A stretch of 29,853 bases of DNA from Chitinophaga pinensis (GTDB lineage: Bacteria > Bacteroidota > Bacteroidia > Flavobacteriales_D > Crocinitomicaceae). The first letter of the stretch is position 1. Each line of letters opens with the position of its first letter. This document shows, one piece after another, positions 1-7,475 of the stretch. The stretch spans positions 1 through 29,853 of the forward strand of contig CAMDGP010000003.1 of assembly GCA_945897765.1 (NCBI GenBank), written 5' to 3'. The notes below the pieces were generated by a model that was not told where the DNA came from, did not search any database, and saw only the letters and a list, made by a program, of their open reading frames with translations. The position numbers and the translations under genes are program-made.

Positions 1-2
1 GT

Positions 3-242
3 AAGCTTAAAACACTTACCATAAGAAACTCAACTTTTACAGAGATTCCAATGGTTTTAACCGAGCTTCATAATTTAAAAAGTCTTGATTTATGGGATAA
101 TAAATTTGCGGATGTACCGAATGAATTAACCAACTTAAAATCACTCGATCTCATTAGATTTTATAATAATCCATTGGCTTCATCAAATTCGATTCAGAAA
201 AAATGTGCAGCTTTGTTGCCTGGGGTTGAGTTTTCGTTTTGA
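3..242 (+). CDS. leucine-rich repeat protein, 3' end (5' part outside window)
   Basis: The frame is open from the left edge to a TGA at 240-242, so only the last 79 codons are seen. The peptide carries two to three LRR units of the L..L..L.L..N.....P type (for example LKSLDLWDNKFADVP), followed by a non-repeat tail ending VEFSF. The ATG at position 51 lies inside the repeat array and is unlikely to be the true start. LRR proteins of this kind are binding scaffolds in or outside the cell; no partner can be inferred. A second LRR gene lies at 25017-25592. The 135-bp gap before the next gene holds a promoter-like box, so the two are probably separate transcription units. Confidence 0.75.
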   Translation, partial: KLKTLTIRNSTFTEIPMVLTELHNLKSLDLWDNKFADVPNELTNLKSLDLIRFYNNPLASSNSIQKKCAALLPGVEFSF

Positions 243-281
243 TTCCAGATGTTGGTTTCCATTAAACAAAATTGAAATAGC

Positions 282-289
282 TAATTTTG
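282..289 (+). promoter_or_regulatory. putative Bacteroidota -7 box (TAATTTTG) before the KAP operon
   Basis: TAATTTTG matches the Bacteroidota primary-sigma -7 consensus TAnnTTTG. It lies 88 bp upstream of the KAP NTPase start. The -33 partner is poor: a TTG at 252-254 is too far (27 bp) and TTTC at 256-259 is only a partial match. It is the only exact -7 match I noticed in the gap between the LRR gene and this operon. Confidence 0.35.
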
Positions 290-377
290 GAGTTTTAACA
301 GAAAAAGAATTTGATTAAGAAAACAAGACGAGAAATAATTTAATACTGGGTCTTGAAAATATAACAAACAAAATTTT

Positions 378-2141
378 ATGAAAACATCTAATATCATTGA
401 CAAACCTCGTAAAGAAGGTGCTGAAGATTTACTGGGCGTAGATAAATACTCAGATGCACTTATTCAGTTTATCAATACATGTCAAATGCCTACAACTCTT
501 GCTATACAAGGGGAATGGGGTAGTGGGAAAACATCGCTTTTAAATCAACTGAGGCACAGATTGTGTGAATCTCCCTTGAATTCAAACGAACGCAACAACG
601 AAATGCCGTTTTATGGTATTTGGGTGAATACTTGGCAATACTCATTGATGAAAGAAAAAGATGAGGTATTAACTTCTATCATTGGAGGGTTAACTCATGA
701 GATTTTATCAATAATCAAGTCAAAGCACGAAACAAAAGCGAAAGCTACCATAAGTAAAGTCAAAAGTTTATTTTCGAAACTTGGCAAAGCAGGTGCTAAA
801 GTTGCAGCAAGTACTGTTGGGGTAGACGGTGATGTTGTTGATTCCTTTTTGGAAAGTGAAGAAGGAGAAACAAATCTATTGCAATTTAAGCAGGCATTGC
901 AAGATGCTATTAATGAATGTTTGGAAGAAGACCGTAAAAATGGCAATAATAACCGAGGATTTATTTTCTTTATTGATGATCTCGATCGGATTGATCCTCC
1001 TGTTGCAGTGGAAATTCTAGAATTGGTTAAAAATATTTTTGAAGTTGAAAACTGTTTGTTTATTTTGGCCATTGACTATGAAGTAGTGGTGAAGGGGCTA
1101 GTTCCAAAATTTGGTCCATTGACAGAGAAAAATGAAAGGGAATTTCGATCGTTTTTTGATAAAATCATTCAACTACCATTTTCAATGCCTATTTCGAACT
1201 ATGATGTATCTAAATTTTTGATTCACTCTTTAGAAGATATTGGATATATTGACGAGCGTTTTTTGACAAGTGAGCCGCTAAAGGAAAAATTGTCTGATTT
1301 AACGTTACTTTCCGTTGGTACTAATCCACGATCACTAAAACGATTGATTAATACATTGTCACTTTTAAATATTATAGGTAAAATAGATAATAATACAAGC
1401 CAAGAAATTCACGAATTATTAATCAACTACTCACTTGTTTGCATTCAAATTGCCTATCCAAAAATCTATGAATTACTTACACAAGAGCCTTCTTTTAGGG
1501 AATGGAATGAACAGACGGCAAAGAAACTTCGTCTTACTGACCTAACCGAAGCCCAACTTGTGGTACTTAATAGTACGCATGAATTTGATGAAGAATGGGA
1601 AAAAGTGCTTTTTCGCAAATGTCAGGAAGATCCATATATGGCTTCACGCTCATTTCAGATTTCACAATTAATGAATTATGTTATTGAATTGGTTCCCGAT
1701 AATTTGAATTTAACCGAGGAAATATCGAGAATAATAGGTTTTAGTGCTGTAACCAGTGTTAATTTAGACCCTATTCCAAAATCAATTTCCAAAGGAGATA
1801 AAATTCGATTTGAGGGATTCGCGGCTTTAGGAGAAATTCTGAAAAGAAATAAATTTTCAGATGAATATATTTCTACCCTAAAAACCATTCATGACACTAT
1901 TGAAAAACTGTTTTCTGATTTAATTCAGATTAACTACACACCAAACTTCATAACATTTGCTTGTAAATTCCCTATAGGAAGATCTAAAACATTTTTATTT
2001 GTTCGATTCAAAAAAAATGGCGTTCAATTGGAGTTTTCTGCACAAACTATTCCAATTAAAACTTCAATAGAGTTTACGGATGATATAACTGAAAAGTTAA
2101 AATTAGCTTTCAATAATTTATCAGAAAAACAAATCAGTTAA
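378..2141 (+). CDS. KAP-family P-loop NTPase
   Basis: A 587-residue KAP NTPase (named for Kidins220/ARMS and PifA). Walker A is GEWGSGKTS at residues 45-53. The KAP-typical VNTWQYS follows at about 83-89, and Walker B is FFIDDLDRIDP at about 197-207 with the characteristic DDLDR. A sensor-like segment with NPRSLKRLIN lies near 316-325, and the C-terminal 250 residues look alpha-helical and unassigned. Many KAP proteins carry transmembrane helices between Walker A and B. Here that insert (about 115-165) is lysine/serine/alanine rich with no clear membrane helix. KAP ATPases include PifA, which excludes phage T7, and QatA of the Qat defence system. Its TAA shares an A with the next ATG, so it heads a translationally coupled operon. 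Confidence 0.9.
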   Translation: MKTSNIIDKPRKEGAEDLLGVDKYSDALIQFINTCQMPTTLAIQGEWGSGKTSLLNQLRHRLCESPLNSNERNNEMPFYGIWVNTWQYSLMKEKDEVLTSIIGGLTHEILSIIKSKHETKAKATISKVKSLFSKLGKAGAKVAASTVGVDGDVVDSFLESEEGETNLLQFKQALQDAINECLEEDRKNGNNNRGFIFFIDDLDRIDPPVAVEILELVKNIFEVENCLFILAIDYEVVVKGLVPKFGPLTEKNEREFRSFFDKIIQLPFSMPISNYDVSKFLIHSLEDIGYIDERFLTSEPLKEKLSDLTLLSVGTNPRSLKRLINTLSLLNIIGKIDNNTSQEIHELLINYSLVCIQIAYPKIYELLTQEPSFREWNEQTAKKLRLTDLTEAQLVVLNSTHEFDEEWEKVLFRKCQEDPYMASRSFQISQLMNYVIELVPDNLNLTEEISRIIGFSAVTSVNLDPIPKSISKGDKIRFEGFAALGEILKRNKFSDEYISTLKTIHDTIEKLFSDLIQINYTPNFITFACKFPIGRSKTFLFVRFKKNGVQLEFSAQTIPIKTSIEFTDDITEKLKLAFNNLSEKQIS

Positions 2142-2311
2142 TGTTCGGTTTCAAAAATAAATTTGGCTTCTCATTTTCATGGAAAAGGCTGTTGGGTATT
2201 TCCGGTTTCAGAAATAGTGTAGCTCAAAAAACAGGGGTTCCAACAACACGTGGTGGGGTGGAACGGAAAATTGGACGTCTTTTTCTTAACTTTTTATTCC
2301 GAAGAAAATGA
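2141..2311 (+). CDS. small, highly basic 56-residue protein
   Basis: The frame starts at an ATG whose A is the last base of the KAP stop (taATG) and ends in a TGA overlapping the next start (ATGA). It therefore fills exactly what would otherwise be the only gap in the operon. The peptide has 13 Lys/Arg and one Glu. It contains FSFSWKRLLGISGF, then GVPTTRGGVERKIGR, then a hydrophobic-basic end FLNFLFRRK. I have an unverified memory of other small basic proteins with a similar SWKR..GI...G.P.T..G..RK.G pattern, but know no function. A nucleic-acid- or membrane-surface-binding role would suit the charge; this is inference. The junction overlaps on both sides are the main evidence that it is translated. 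Confidence 0.7.
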   Translation: MFGFKNKFGFSFSWKRLLGISGFRNSVAQKTGVPTTRGGVERKIGRLFLNFLFRRK

Positions 2312-2622
2312 CAGATAACTCAAGTAAAGGAACTTCAAAAACATCAATGATTATGTTGTTGGGTTATTTGATTTCTTCTGTTTTTGCTGGATTAATTTTT
2401 AGTGGGCTTGCGATGAAAGCAAAATCAAATGGTGGCTCTGGGATCGGTTGGGGAATATTGTCGCTACTTTGCATAGCCTTTTTTGGATACATGGGCTATG
2501 CTCTATATTTTACTTCTAGTCCAACAAAAGATCCATTTTGGTTTTATTTTGGAATTACATCTTTAGTTTCTAATGGATTGGCGCTATTTATTGTATTGTT
2601 AGCAATTTTTAAACGTAGATAA
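2308..2622 (+). CDS. small membrane protein, three predicted TM helices
   Basis: 104 residues, not recognised. Hydrophobic segments lie at about 14-36, 47-69 and 78-101, with a serine/threonine-rich polar N-terminus and a basic C-terminus (FKRR), as expected for an inner-membrane protein with a cytoplasmic tail. The start overlaps the stop of the 56-residue gene by 4 bp, and its last base is the first base of the next gene. It is one of three consecutive small membrane proteins between a soluble-looking KAP NTPase and a DNA-glycosylase-like enzyme, and may form a membrane complex with them (inference). Confidence 0.75.
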   Translation: MTDNSSKGTSKTSMIMLLGYLISSVFAGLIFSGLAMKAKSNGGSGIGWGILSLLCIAFFGYMGYALYFTSSPTKDPFWFYFGITSLVSNGLALFIVLLAIFKRR

Positions 2623-3011
2623 TGGGTTTGATTCAAGCACTGGTTGATGAAGTTATTCCGTTCCCAAAACAGGCAGATTATGAAAGTATTGGGAATAAAC
2701 AAATGGTTTGCGTCAATCGTTTAGCGCACGCTTTTTTGAATCTTATTTTTCAAACTATTGATTGTATAGTTATTCCATTCGTCGTTTTTACTTGTTTTTC
2801 AGGTCAATTAAATTTTGGCATGTTCAAGTGGATTATTATTGTTGTTGGCGGATTGGCTTCTGCTTTCAGTATCGTGCAATTTTTATATTATTTCATAAAA
2901 CCAGCTGAAAATTATTTGAACCCGATTGCGGGTAGAATTTTTGGCGAAACCGCAATAGGTGCTTTCTTTGCAGCGCTGTTGAGAATTAAAATTATTACTT
3001 ACATCAAATGA
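2622..3011 (+). CDS. small membrane protein
   Basis: 129 residues, not recognised. A polar N-terminus of about 35 residues (MGLIQALVDEVIPFPKQ) is followed by hydrophobic segments at about 36-58 and 69-91, and a weaker third one at about 107-127. There is no signal-peptide cleavage site. Start and stop overlap both neighbours (1 bp and 4 bp), so co-translation is likely. It has no recognisable catalytic motif. A membrane-embedded partner or effector of the KAP NTPase is possible from context only. Confidence 0.75.
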   Translation: MGLIQALVDEVIPFPKQADYESIGNKQMVCVNRLAHAFLNLIFQTIDCIVIPFVVFTCFSGQLNFGMFKWIIIVVGGLASAFSIVQFLYYFIKPAENYLNPIAGRIFGETAIGAFFAALLRIKIITYIK

Positions 3012-3232
3012 ATCAGCAAAAAAACAAAACTCCTCGAAAGCCAATTTTATCTTTATTTAGAAGAAAAATTGAAGATAAAAATTTTGATCACGATGCGACG
3101 TTAAATAGAGATTTAGATTCGTTTGGATTTAAGTTAATTAAAATCGTTGGGGGAGCGGCATTGATAATTGGAATAGGAATTTTAGTAGCTTTTTGGGTTT
3201 GGGTAATTCGTTGGTTGTATCAAATCTGGTAA
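3008..3232 (+). CDS. small single-pass membrane protein
   Basis: 74 residues: a basic, polar cytoplasmic-looking segment (residues 1-42, starting MNQQKNKTPRKP), then a glycine/isoleucine-rich hydrophobic helix at about 46-68 and a short tryptophan-rich end (WVIRWLYQIW). The start overlaps the previous gene by 4 bp (ATGA), and the next gene begins 1 bp after its stop. Not recognised. Its size and position suggest an accessory subunit of the same complex as the two preceding membrane proteins. Confidence 0.75.
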   Translation: MNQQKNKTPRKPILSLFRRKIEDKNFDHDATLNRDLDSFGFKLIKIVGGAALIIGIGILVAFWVWVIRWLYQIW

Positions 3233-3233
3233 A

Positions 3234-3992
3234 ATGACATTTCAAGAATTCTTAATAAAGTGGTACGGGAAACGCGTGCAAGATTTCACGCTTGAAAAAG
3301 TGGATGGATTGCATTTACTACCTGAAAAAATAAATGAAAATCAGTTGCCAAATTTGGATAAATGCCAAAAATGCCCCGCACGAATTTTCAGACAAGACAT
3401 TCCTTTCTGGCTAGGTTCGCACACGAATAAAAAGTTAATGGTAATTGCGCAAGATGCTGGAAAAGGAGAAGAAGATTATGGCTTAAATACCGTTTTTAGT
3501 ATTCACAATGCGCATACAAATATTCAAGCCTATTTCGAAGCATCTCACAAGCACAAAGGTTACTATGATTTATTTAGAAATTTAATTGGCAACGAAAACT
3601 TCTTGGCATACATTTACTTTACTGACATTGTAAAATGCGCTTATTCAACATTTGGTAAAGTTGCGTTTTCTGAAACGCTATGTAAAGATGAGTTGTTTTT
3701 TGAAATTCAAGAGGTAAATCCGGAAGCAATTCTATTAATGGGGAAACCTGCTCAAAATGCTTTTAAAAGTTTAAGCCTGCAATCTGGCAACACCTTTGAA
3801 GAAATTTTCACCGATGCTTGTTCCATTAATTCAAGAGGTTCGGTTTCATTTACTCATTACAAGGTTGCCGGTAAAAATGTATTCTTTATTCCTCATCTCA
3901 TTGGGAATTTACACATCGCGAAGGAAAATAAAGAAACATTTGAGGTCTTTAAATCAAGTTTAATTACTTATATTCATTCCACAATTAGTTAG
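3234..3992 (+). CDS. uracil-DNA-glycosylase-superfamily protein, Fe-S (family 4/5-like)
   Basis: 252 residues. Four cysteines (C44, C47, C135, C150) follow the C-x2-C ... C-x14-C spacing of the [4Fe-4S] cluster in family 4/5 uracil-DNA glycosylases. The surrounding words also fit: FTDIVKCAYS matches the family TNVVKC block, and LCKDELFFEIQEVNPEAILLMG matches the ...L..EI....P..IVALG block. The active-site loop is unusual: MVIAQDAGKGEED at about 69-81 replaces GEAPG-x-ED, with Gln where the catalytic Glu sits. A possible third motif, IPHLIGN, lies near the C-terminus in place of HPS. Activity on uracil in DNA is therefore not assured; it may be a base sensor or act on a modified base. It starts 1 bp after the preceding stop. 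Confidence 0.78.
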   Translation: MTFQEFLIKWYGKRVQDFTLEKVDGLHLLPEKINENQLPNLDKCQKCPARIFRQDIPFWLGSHTNKKLMVIAQDAGKGEEDYGLNTVFSIHNAHTNIQAYFEASHKHKGYYDLFRNLIGNENFLAYIYFTDIVKCAYSTFGKVAFSETLCKDELFFEIQEVNPEAILLMGKPAQNAFKSLSLQSGNTFEEIFTDACSINSRGSVSFTHYKVAGKNVFFIPHLIGNLHIAKENKETFEVFKSSLITYIHSTIS

Positions 3993-3994
3993 CA

Positions 3995-4786
3995 ATGAAA
4001 CATTTATTTTTACTTTTTATTATTGGTTTTACCTCTTTATCTCAAGCGCAAGTTTTAAATATTGATCGTAAAATCGAAACCGACACTACTTTTCGAAGAG
4101 TGAGAGCAACTTTTAATTTTAACTTCTCGAACGACAAACAAAGAAGAACCTTAGTCGATTTTACCAATTCCTCGGAAATAGATTATTTTCTTAAAAACAA
4201 GTATTTATTTATCCTTCTTTCTCAAACAGAAGTTTCATTTAATGGGAAACAAACACTAGAAAATAATGGTTTTTTTCAGCTGCGTTTTCGCGACAATGAT
4301 TCAAGAAAAATAGCTCCTGACTTATTCACTCAATACCAATGGAACGGTGTTCAAGGGATGGAAAGAAGAGCGCTTATCGGTGCAAATGCTCGTATGCGCT
4401 GGCTCGAAAAAAAACAATCTGATTTATACACTTCTATCGGTGTATTTTACGAATCTGAAAAATGGAATCCTTTCTTAAATTCGTATGCCTTTCAAAAAGA
4501 TAGTTTGGGCATCGTTAATAGAAATATGTTTCGATTGAACACTTCTGCAAAGTTCGCTTTTAAGATTGCTAAAAACATTGATTTTGCGGGTACAACTTTC
4601 GTTCAATTTCCTTTGAATAGTAATTTTATTACGCCACGTTGGTTCTTCGACTCAAATCTTTATTTTACTGTAAATAAGCACCTTGGTTTTACCATTCATT
4701 ACGACCATAATTTTGATACATATCGTCCCTTGCCTATAGATGACTATTACTACTCTATTACAACTGGAATTCAATTAAAATTTTAG
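3995..4786 (+). CDS. outer-membrane beta-barrel protein (DUF481-like)
   Basis: 263 residues with a signal peptide (MKHLFLLFIIGFTSLSQAQ). Alternating polar/aromatic strands continue to a terminal phenylalanine (GIQLKF), as in outer-membrane barrels. Patterns such as NNGFFQLRFRDN, LFTQYQWNGVQGMERRALIGANARM and GVFYESEKW resemble YdiY/DUF481 barrels; DUF2490 is an alternative. Its function is unknown. It starts 2 bp after the UDG-like gene and ends 1 bp before the next, so it is probably co-transcribed. It may instead belong to an older chromosomal unit with the following gene rather than to the KAP system. Confidence 0.6.
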   Translation: MKHLFLLFIIGFTSLSQAQVLNIDRKIETDTTFRRVRATFNFNFSNDKQRRTLVDFTNSSEIDYFLKNKYLFILLSQTEVSFNGKQTLENNGFFQLRFRDNDSRKIAPDLFTQYQWNGVQGMERRALIGANARMRWLEKKQSDLYTSIGVFYESEKWNPFLNSYAFQKDSLGIVNRNMFRLNTSAKFAFKIAKNIDFAGTTFVQFPLNSNFITPRWFFDSNLYFTVNKHLGFTIHYDHNFDTYRPLPIDDYYYSITTGIQLKF

Positions 4787-4787
4787 C

Positions 4788-5885
4788 ATGCCAAAACCGA
4801 TTCATAAAATATCTGATTACAACTTAAATCATTTAAAGTCAAAACTAGAGGAAAAGTTGACTTTTCGAATCCTTACAAAATTAGATTGTAAAAAGGCAAG
4901 TGAAGCTATTCAATTTGAAAATGATAAATCAATTTCAGAAAGTACCATTTACAGATTGTTTCTTTTAGAGGGAAATAAAAACACACCTTACCAGCACACA
5001 TTAGATATTCTTGCTCAATTTATAGGTCAAAAAGATTGGTTCTCGTTTGAAAGTTATTTAATAGAAATAACTGATTTTCAAAATTTATACGGTGTTTTCC
5101 CAGGGCAACAACAATATAAGAGTCTTTTGAGTTTTAACATTCATCACGGTGGTTTGAAGCCATTGTATCATTTTTTAGAACAGTTTCCAACGGATATTTC
5201 TTTTGACAAAAAAGGGATTTTAGGTAAAGATATTTATAAGAGTTTAAAAAATAACCCAAATAGTAATGTTGAATTTTACAAGGAATTTCATGCGCTGCCT
5301 ATAATCCGAGAGGGATTTTTTGAATTATTAGCCGATCCAGATTTCTCGATTCCTGATTATGAAATGGGCTTAAGTTTCTACTTAAAAAACATAAAACCTC
5401 ATCATTCGATTAAAGCTTTACAAGATTATATTTTTGCAAATTCATTGCTGTTGCGCTATTACTTTCTCAAAGGAAAAAAAGCCAATGTTTTGGAATTAGG
5501 GAAAGCACTTTATTTAGATTTATCACTTTCAGAAAAAGATTTAGGAGCAGTTTATGTATTTCCTAAAATCCGCTATTTCTGTTATCGTTTATTTTTCGAT
5601 GAAGCAACTGTTGGATTCAATCAAAATTACTTCGATTGGCTTTTAGATTTTGTTTTTAGAGAATTAGAAAATACAAATCTTATAGAAACAAGAATCATAA
5701 TACATACTGTTTGTGATACGCTACAAATCTATCCGAAATTACAAGAAGAAATTTTTAATCAATTAGTCTTGAAGTGTCCTCATATTTTTACGAAATTCCC
5801 CAATTATATTTTTCAACTCCCAATGAAAGAACGTTTGCGATTTGTTGATTCAAATGGTGCTACATTTTTTGGTGCGATTAAATAG
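4788..5885 (+). CDS. hypothetical protein, possible HTH-like N-terminus with helical repeat C-terminus
   Basis: 365 residues, not recognised by name. Residues 1-90 contain KKASEAIQFENDKSISESTIYRLF followed by a NTPYQHTLDILAQFIGQKDWFSFE segment. From memory, this layout (a S.STIYRLF helix, then TLDIL..F.G..DW..F) recurs at the N-terminus of Bacteroidota regulators and could be a helix-turn-helix-like DNA-binding region. The remainder is helical with aromatic-rich pairs, similar in texture to TPR-like scaffolds, and has no signal peptide. It starts 1 bp after the barrel gene's stop. A regulator or scaffold role is inference. Confidence 0.6.
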   Translation: MPKPIHKISDYNLNHLKSKLEEKLTFRILTKLDCKKASEAIQFENDKSISESTIYRLFLLEGNKNTPYQHTLDILAQFIGQKDWFSFESYLIEITDFQNLYGVFPGQQQYKSLLSFNIHHGGLKPLYHFLEQFPTDISFDKKGILGKDIYKSLKNNPNSNVEFYKEFHALPIIREGFFELLADPDFSIPDYEMGLSFYLKNIKPHHSIKALQDYIFANSLLLRYYFLKGKKANVLELGKALYLDLSLSEKDLGAVYVFPKIRYFCYRLFFDEATVGFNQNYFDWLLDFVFRELENTNLIETRIIIHTVCDTLQIYPKLQEEIFNQLVLKCPHIFTKFPNYIFQLPMKERLRFVDSNGATFFGAIK

Positions 5886-5910
5886 TTAACCCAAATTTGA
5901 ATAAATTTAG

Positions 5911-6027
5911 CTAGAAGCAAATACTTATTTACAAAATACTTTTCAGTCAAATAAAGATCACTTTCAAACCTTGAAAGATGAAATTGAGTATTTGAAAAAG
6001 ATGGTGGATAAGTTTTTGGAGCGTTAG
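5911..6027 (+). pseudogene. remnant: C-terminal coiled-coil end of a lost gene
   Basis: After three in-frame stops (5887, 5902, 5908) the plus frame stays open for 38 codons to a TAG at 6025-6027. It has no plausible start codon before its end. The peptide looks protein-like rather than random: NKDHFQTLKDEIEYLKKMV then DKFLER, an amphipathic helix of the kind ending XRE-family regulators and other coiled-coil proteins. It sits at the convergent junction between the plus-strand operon and the minus-strand Wzi genes, a common place for decayed insertions. The assignment rests only on composition and position. Confidence 0.4.
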
Positions 6028-6035
6028 TTTTCAGC

Positions 6036-7475
6036 TTAATAATTTCGATAATCGTTCCAGAAATTAGAGCGAATACCAATCATTGGAACAACCCGAAAGT
6101 TATGGGCTTGTGCAGCGGAATCAAAGCGCAATTGAACTTCTCCGAAAGCTTGTAAATTTCCTTTTTCTGAAAGTTGATAAGCACCAAAGAGATTCAAGCG
6201 ACCAAAGTAATTTCTTTTTCCTTCGCCAATGCTGAAATAATAATCATAAGGTCGTTGGGTATAAGGTCGGTAAATATCTGAACCATAACTGTCACCGCCA
6301 ATATCCCAACCTTGATTTCCAAATACCGCAGTAGCTTTGGAAAAAACACGTTGGTGTTGCCATTTTAATTCACCTAAAAATTCTACAAAATTAGCACCCA
6401 TTGGATGACTCATTGTTCTTCCAAGATTTCCATAGTTTGCCATTGCATTGATATGTGCATACGTGTATGGTCGAACAGCGTTGACTTCTAGGCGAAAAAC
6501 AAAATTTTGTTTTAAGAATTTCATTTTTCCTTTATAACCCAATTGACCACCGAATTTATTCCCCCACCAACCTCTTTTGGCTCTTATTTCTGACAATAAA
6601 AATTCATCAACTATGACTTGACCATAAAGCATTGTTCGGTTTAAGAATTTTACTGAAAAACTTGCGCCTATCAACACATTATCAGAGGAACCTAATGAAT
6701 ATTCTTGCGGACGATAAAAAACCAGTGGATTTAAATATTCTACTTCAAATCCTCGATTAAGCAAAGTGTCTTTTGGTTGAAAAACAACCGTTTCAAATAA
6801 TCCAAAGTTGAGCCATTTAGTGACATTCCAACTTAAATGATGCGTTGCGATGAATTTAGAAAGGTTTTGATTTTGAAAATTTTCACGCATAAATTGATAA
6901 AGCATCGTGTATTCGACATGCCAAAATTTAGTTCTTACTTGCGCAAAAGGATAACTTTTTCCATAGTCACTCAAGAACAAAGAGCGAGCACCATCACCAA
7001 TAAAATTCTTGTCGATTCCTGTTTGAAAATTGAAATGTTTATTTGGCGTAAATGCAAGTCGAGCAGTCGGCTGTAATTCGAGTTTTGAATTTCCTAATGT
7101 CTGAAAATAATTAGAAGTTAGTAAACTATCTCCATCATTTATTATTAGATTCATACCAGTTCGTAAATACCATTTTGGGGAGAAATTCGATTCCCATATA
7201 AATCCAGCACCAGCGCGGTAGTTTAATTTTGTTCCATACTGCAAACCGCCATCTATCGTAGGAATTAACTGGGATTTATCCCTTATTGCAAATCCAATTT
7301 TTAAATTAGCTAACTGTCTTATTTTTGGATAAACAGCTGAATGGTCTTCATAACTCCACTTGGAAACTGAATCAATTGCTTTTTCTTCATTCAACCATCC
7401 AATTGCACCTTGGCCCAAAACCAAAACAGGAGTCAAAAACAAAAGAAGTAAGATTATTTTTGTTCTAATAATCAT
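6036..7475 (-). CDS. Wzi-like outer-membrane protein (capsule assembly family)
   Basis: 479 residues with a signal peptide (MIIRTKIILLLLFLTPVLVLGQ). The body has many aromatic beta-strands and the family signature FIGDGARSLFLSDYGKSYPF at about 158-177. Wzi-like proteins are outer-membrane barrels linked to capsule surface assembly in proteobacteria; Bacteroidota relatives include proteins tied to gliding (RemB-like). The C-terminus NFWNDYRNY parallels the SLLSHYNDY end of the gene upstream, so the two are tandem paralogues. Its ATG lies 11 bp inside the preceding gene's end, so they are co-translated. The exact substrate is unknown. Confidence 0.75.
   Translation of the reverse strand: MIIRTKIILLLLFLTPVLVLGQGAIGWLNEEKAIDSVSKWSYEDHSAVYPKIRQLANLKIGFAIRDKSQLIPTIDGGLQYGTKLNYRAGAGFIWESNFSPKWYLRTGMNLIINDGDSLLTSNYFQTLGNSKLELQPTARLAFTPNKHFNFQTGIDKNFIGDGARSLFLSDYGKSYPFAQVRTKFWHVEYTMLYQFMRENFQNQNLSKFIATHHLSWNVTKWLNFGLFETVVFQPKDTLLNRGFEVEYLNPLVFYRPQEYSLGSSDNVLIGASFSVKFLNRTMLYGQVIVDEFLLSEIRAKRGWWGNKFGGQLGYKGKMKFLKQNFVFRLEVNAVRPYTYAHINAMANYGNLGRTMSHPMGANFVEFLGELKWQHQRVFSKATAVFGNQGWDIGGDSYGSDIYRPYTQRPYDYYFSIGEGKRNYFGRLNLFGAYQLSEKGNLQAFGEVQLRFDSAAQAHNFRVVPMIGIRSNFWNDYRNY

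Noticed and set aside
695..1072. 125-codon open frame on the minus strand inside the KAP gene
   Set aside because: Fully antisense to conserved KAP motifs including Walker B; composition is that of a shadow frame.
5813..6079. 88-codon minus-strand open frame at the convergent junction
   Set aside because: Antisense to the end of the helical protein and overlapping the Wzi gene in another frame; the plus-strand remnant is a better reading of the spacer.
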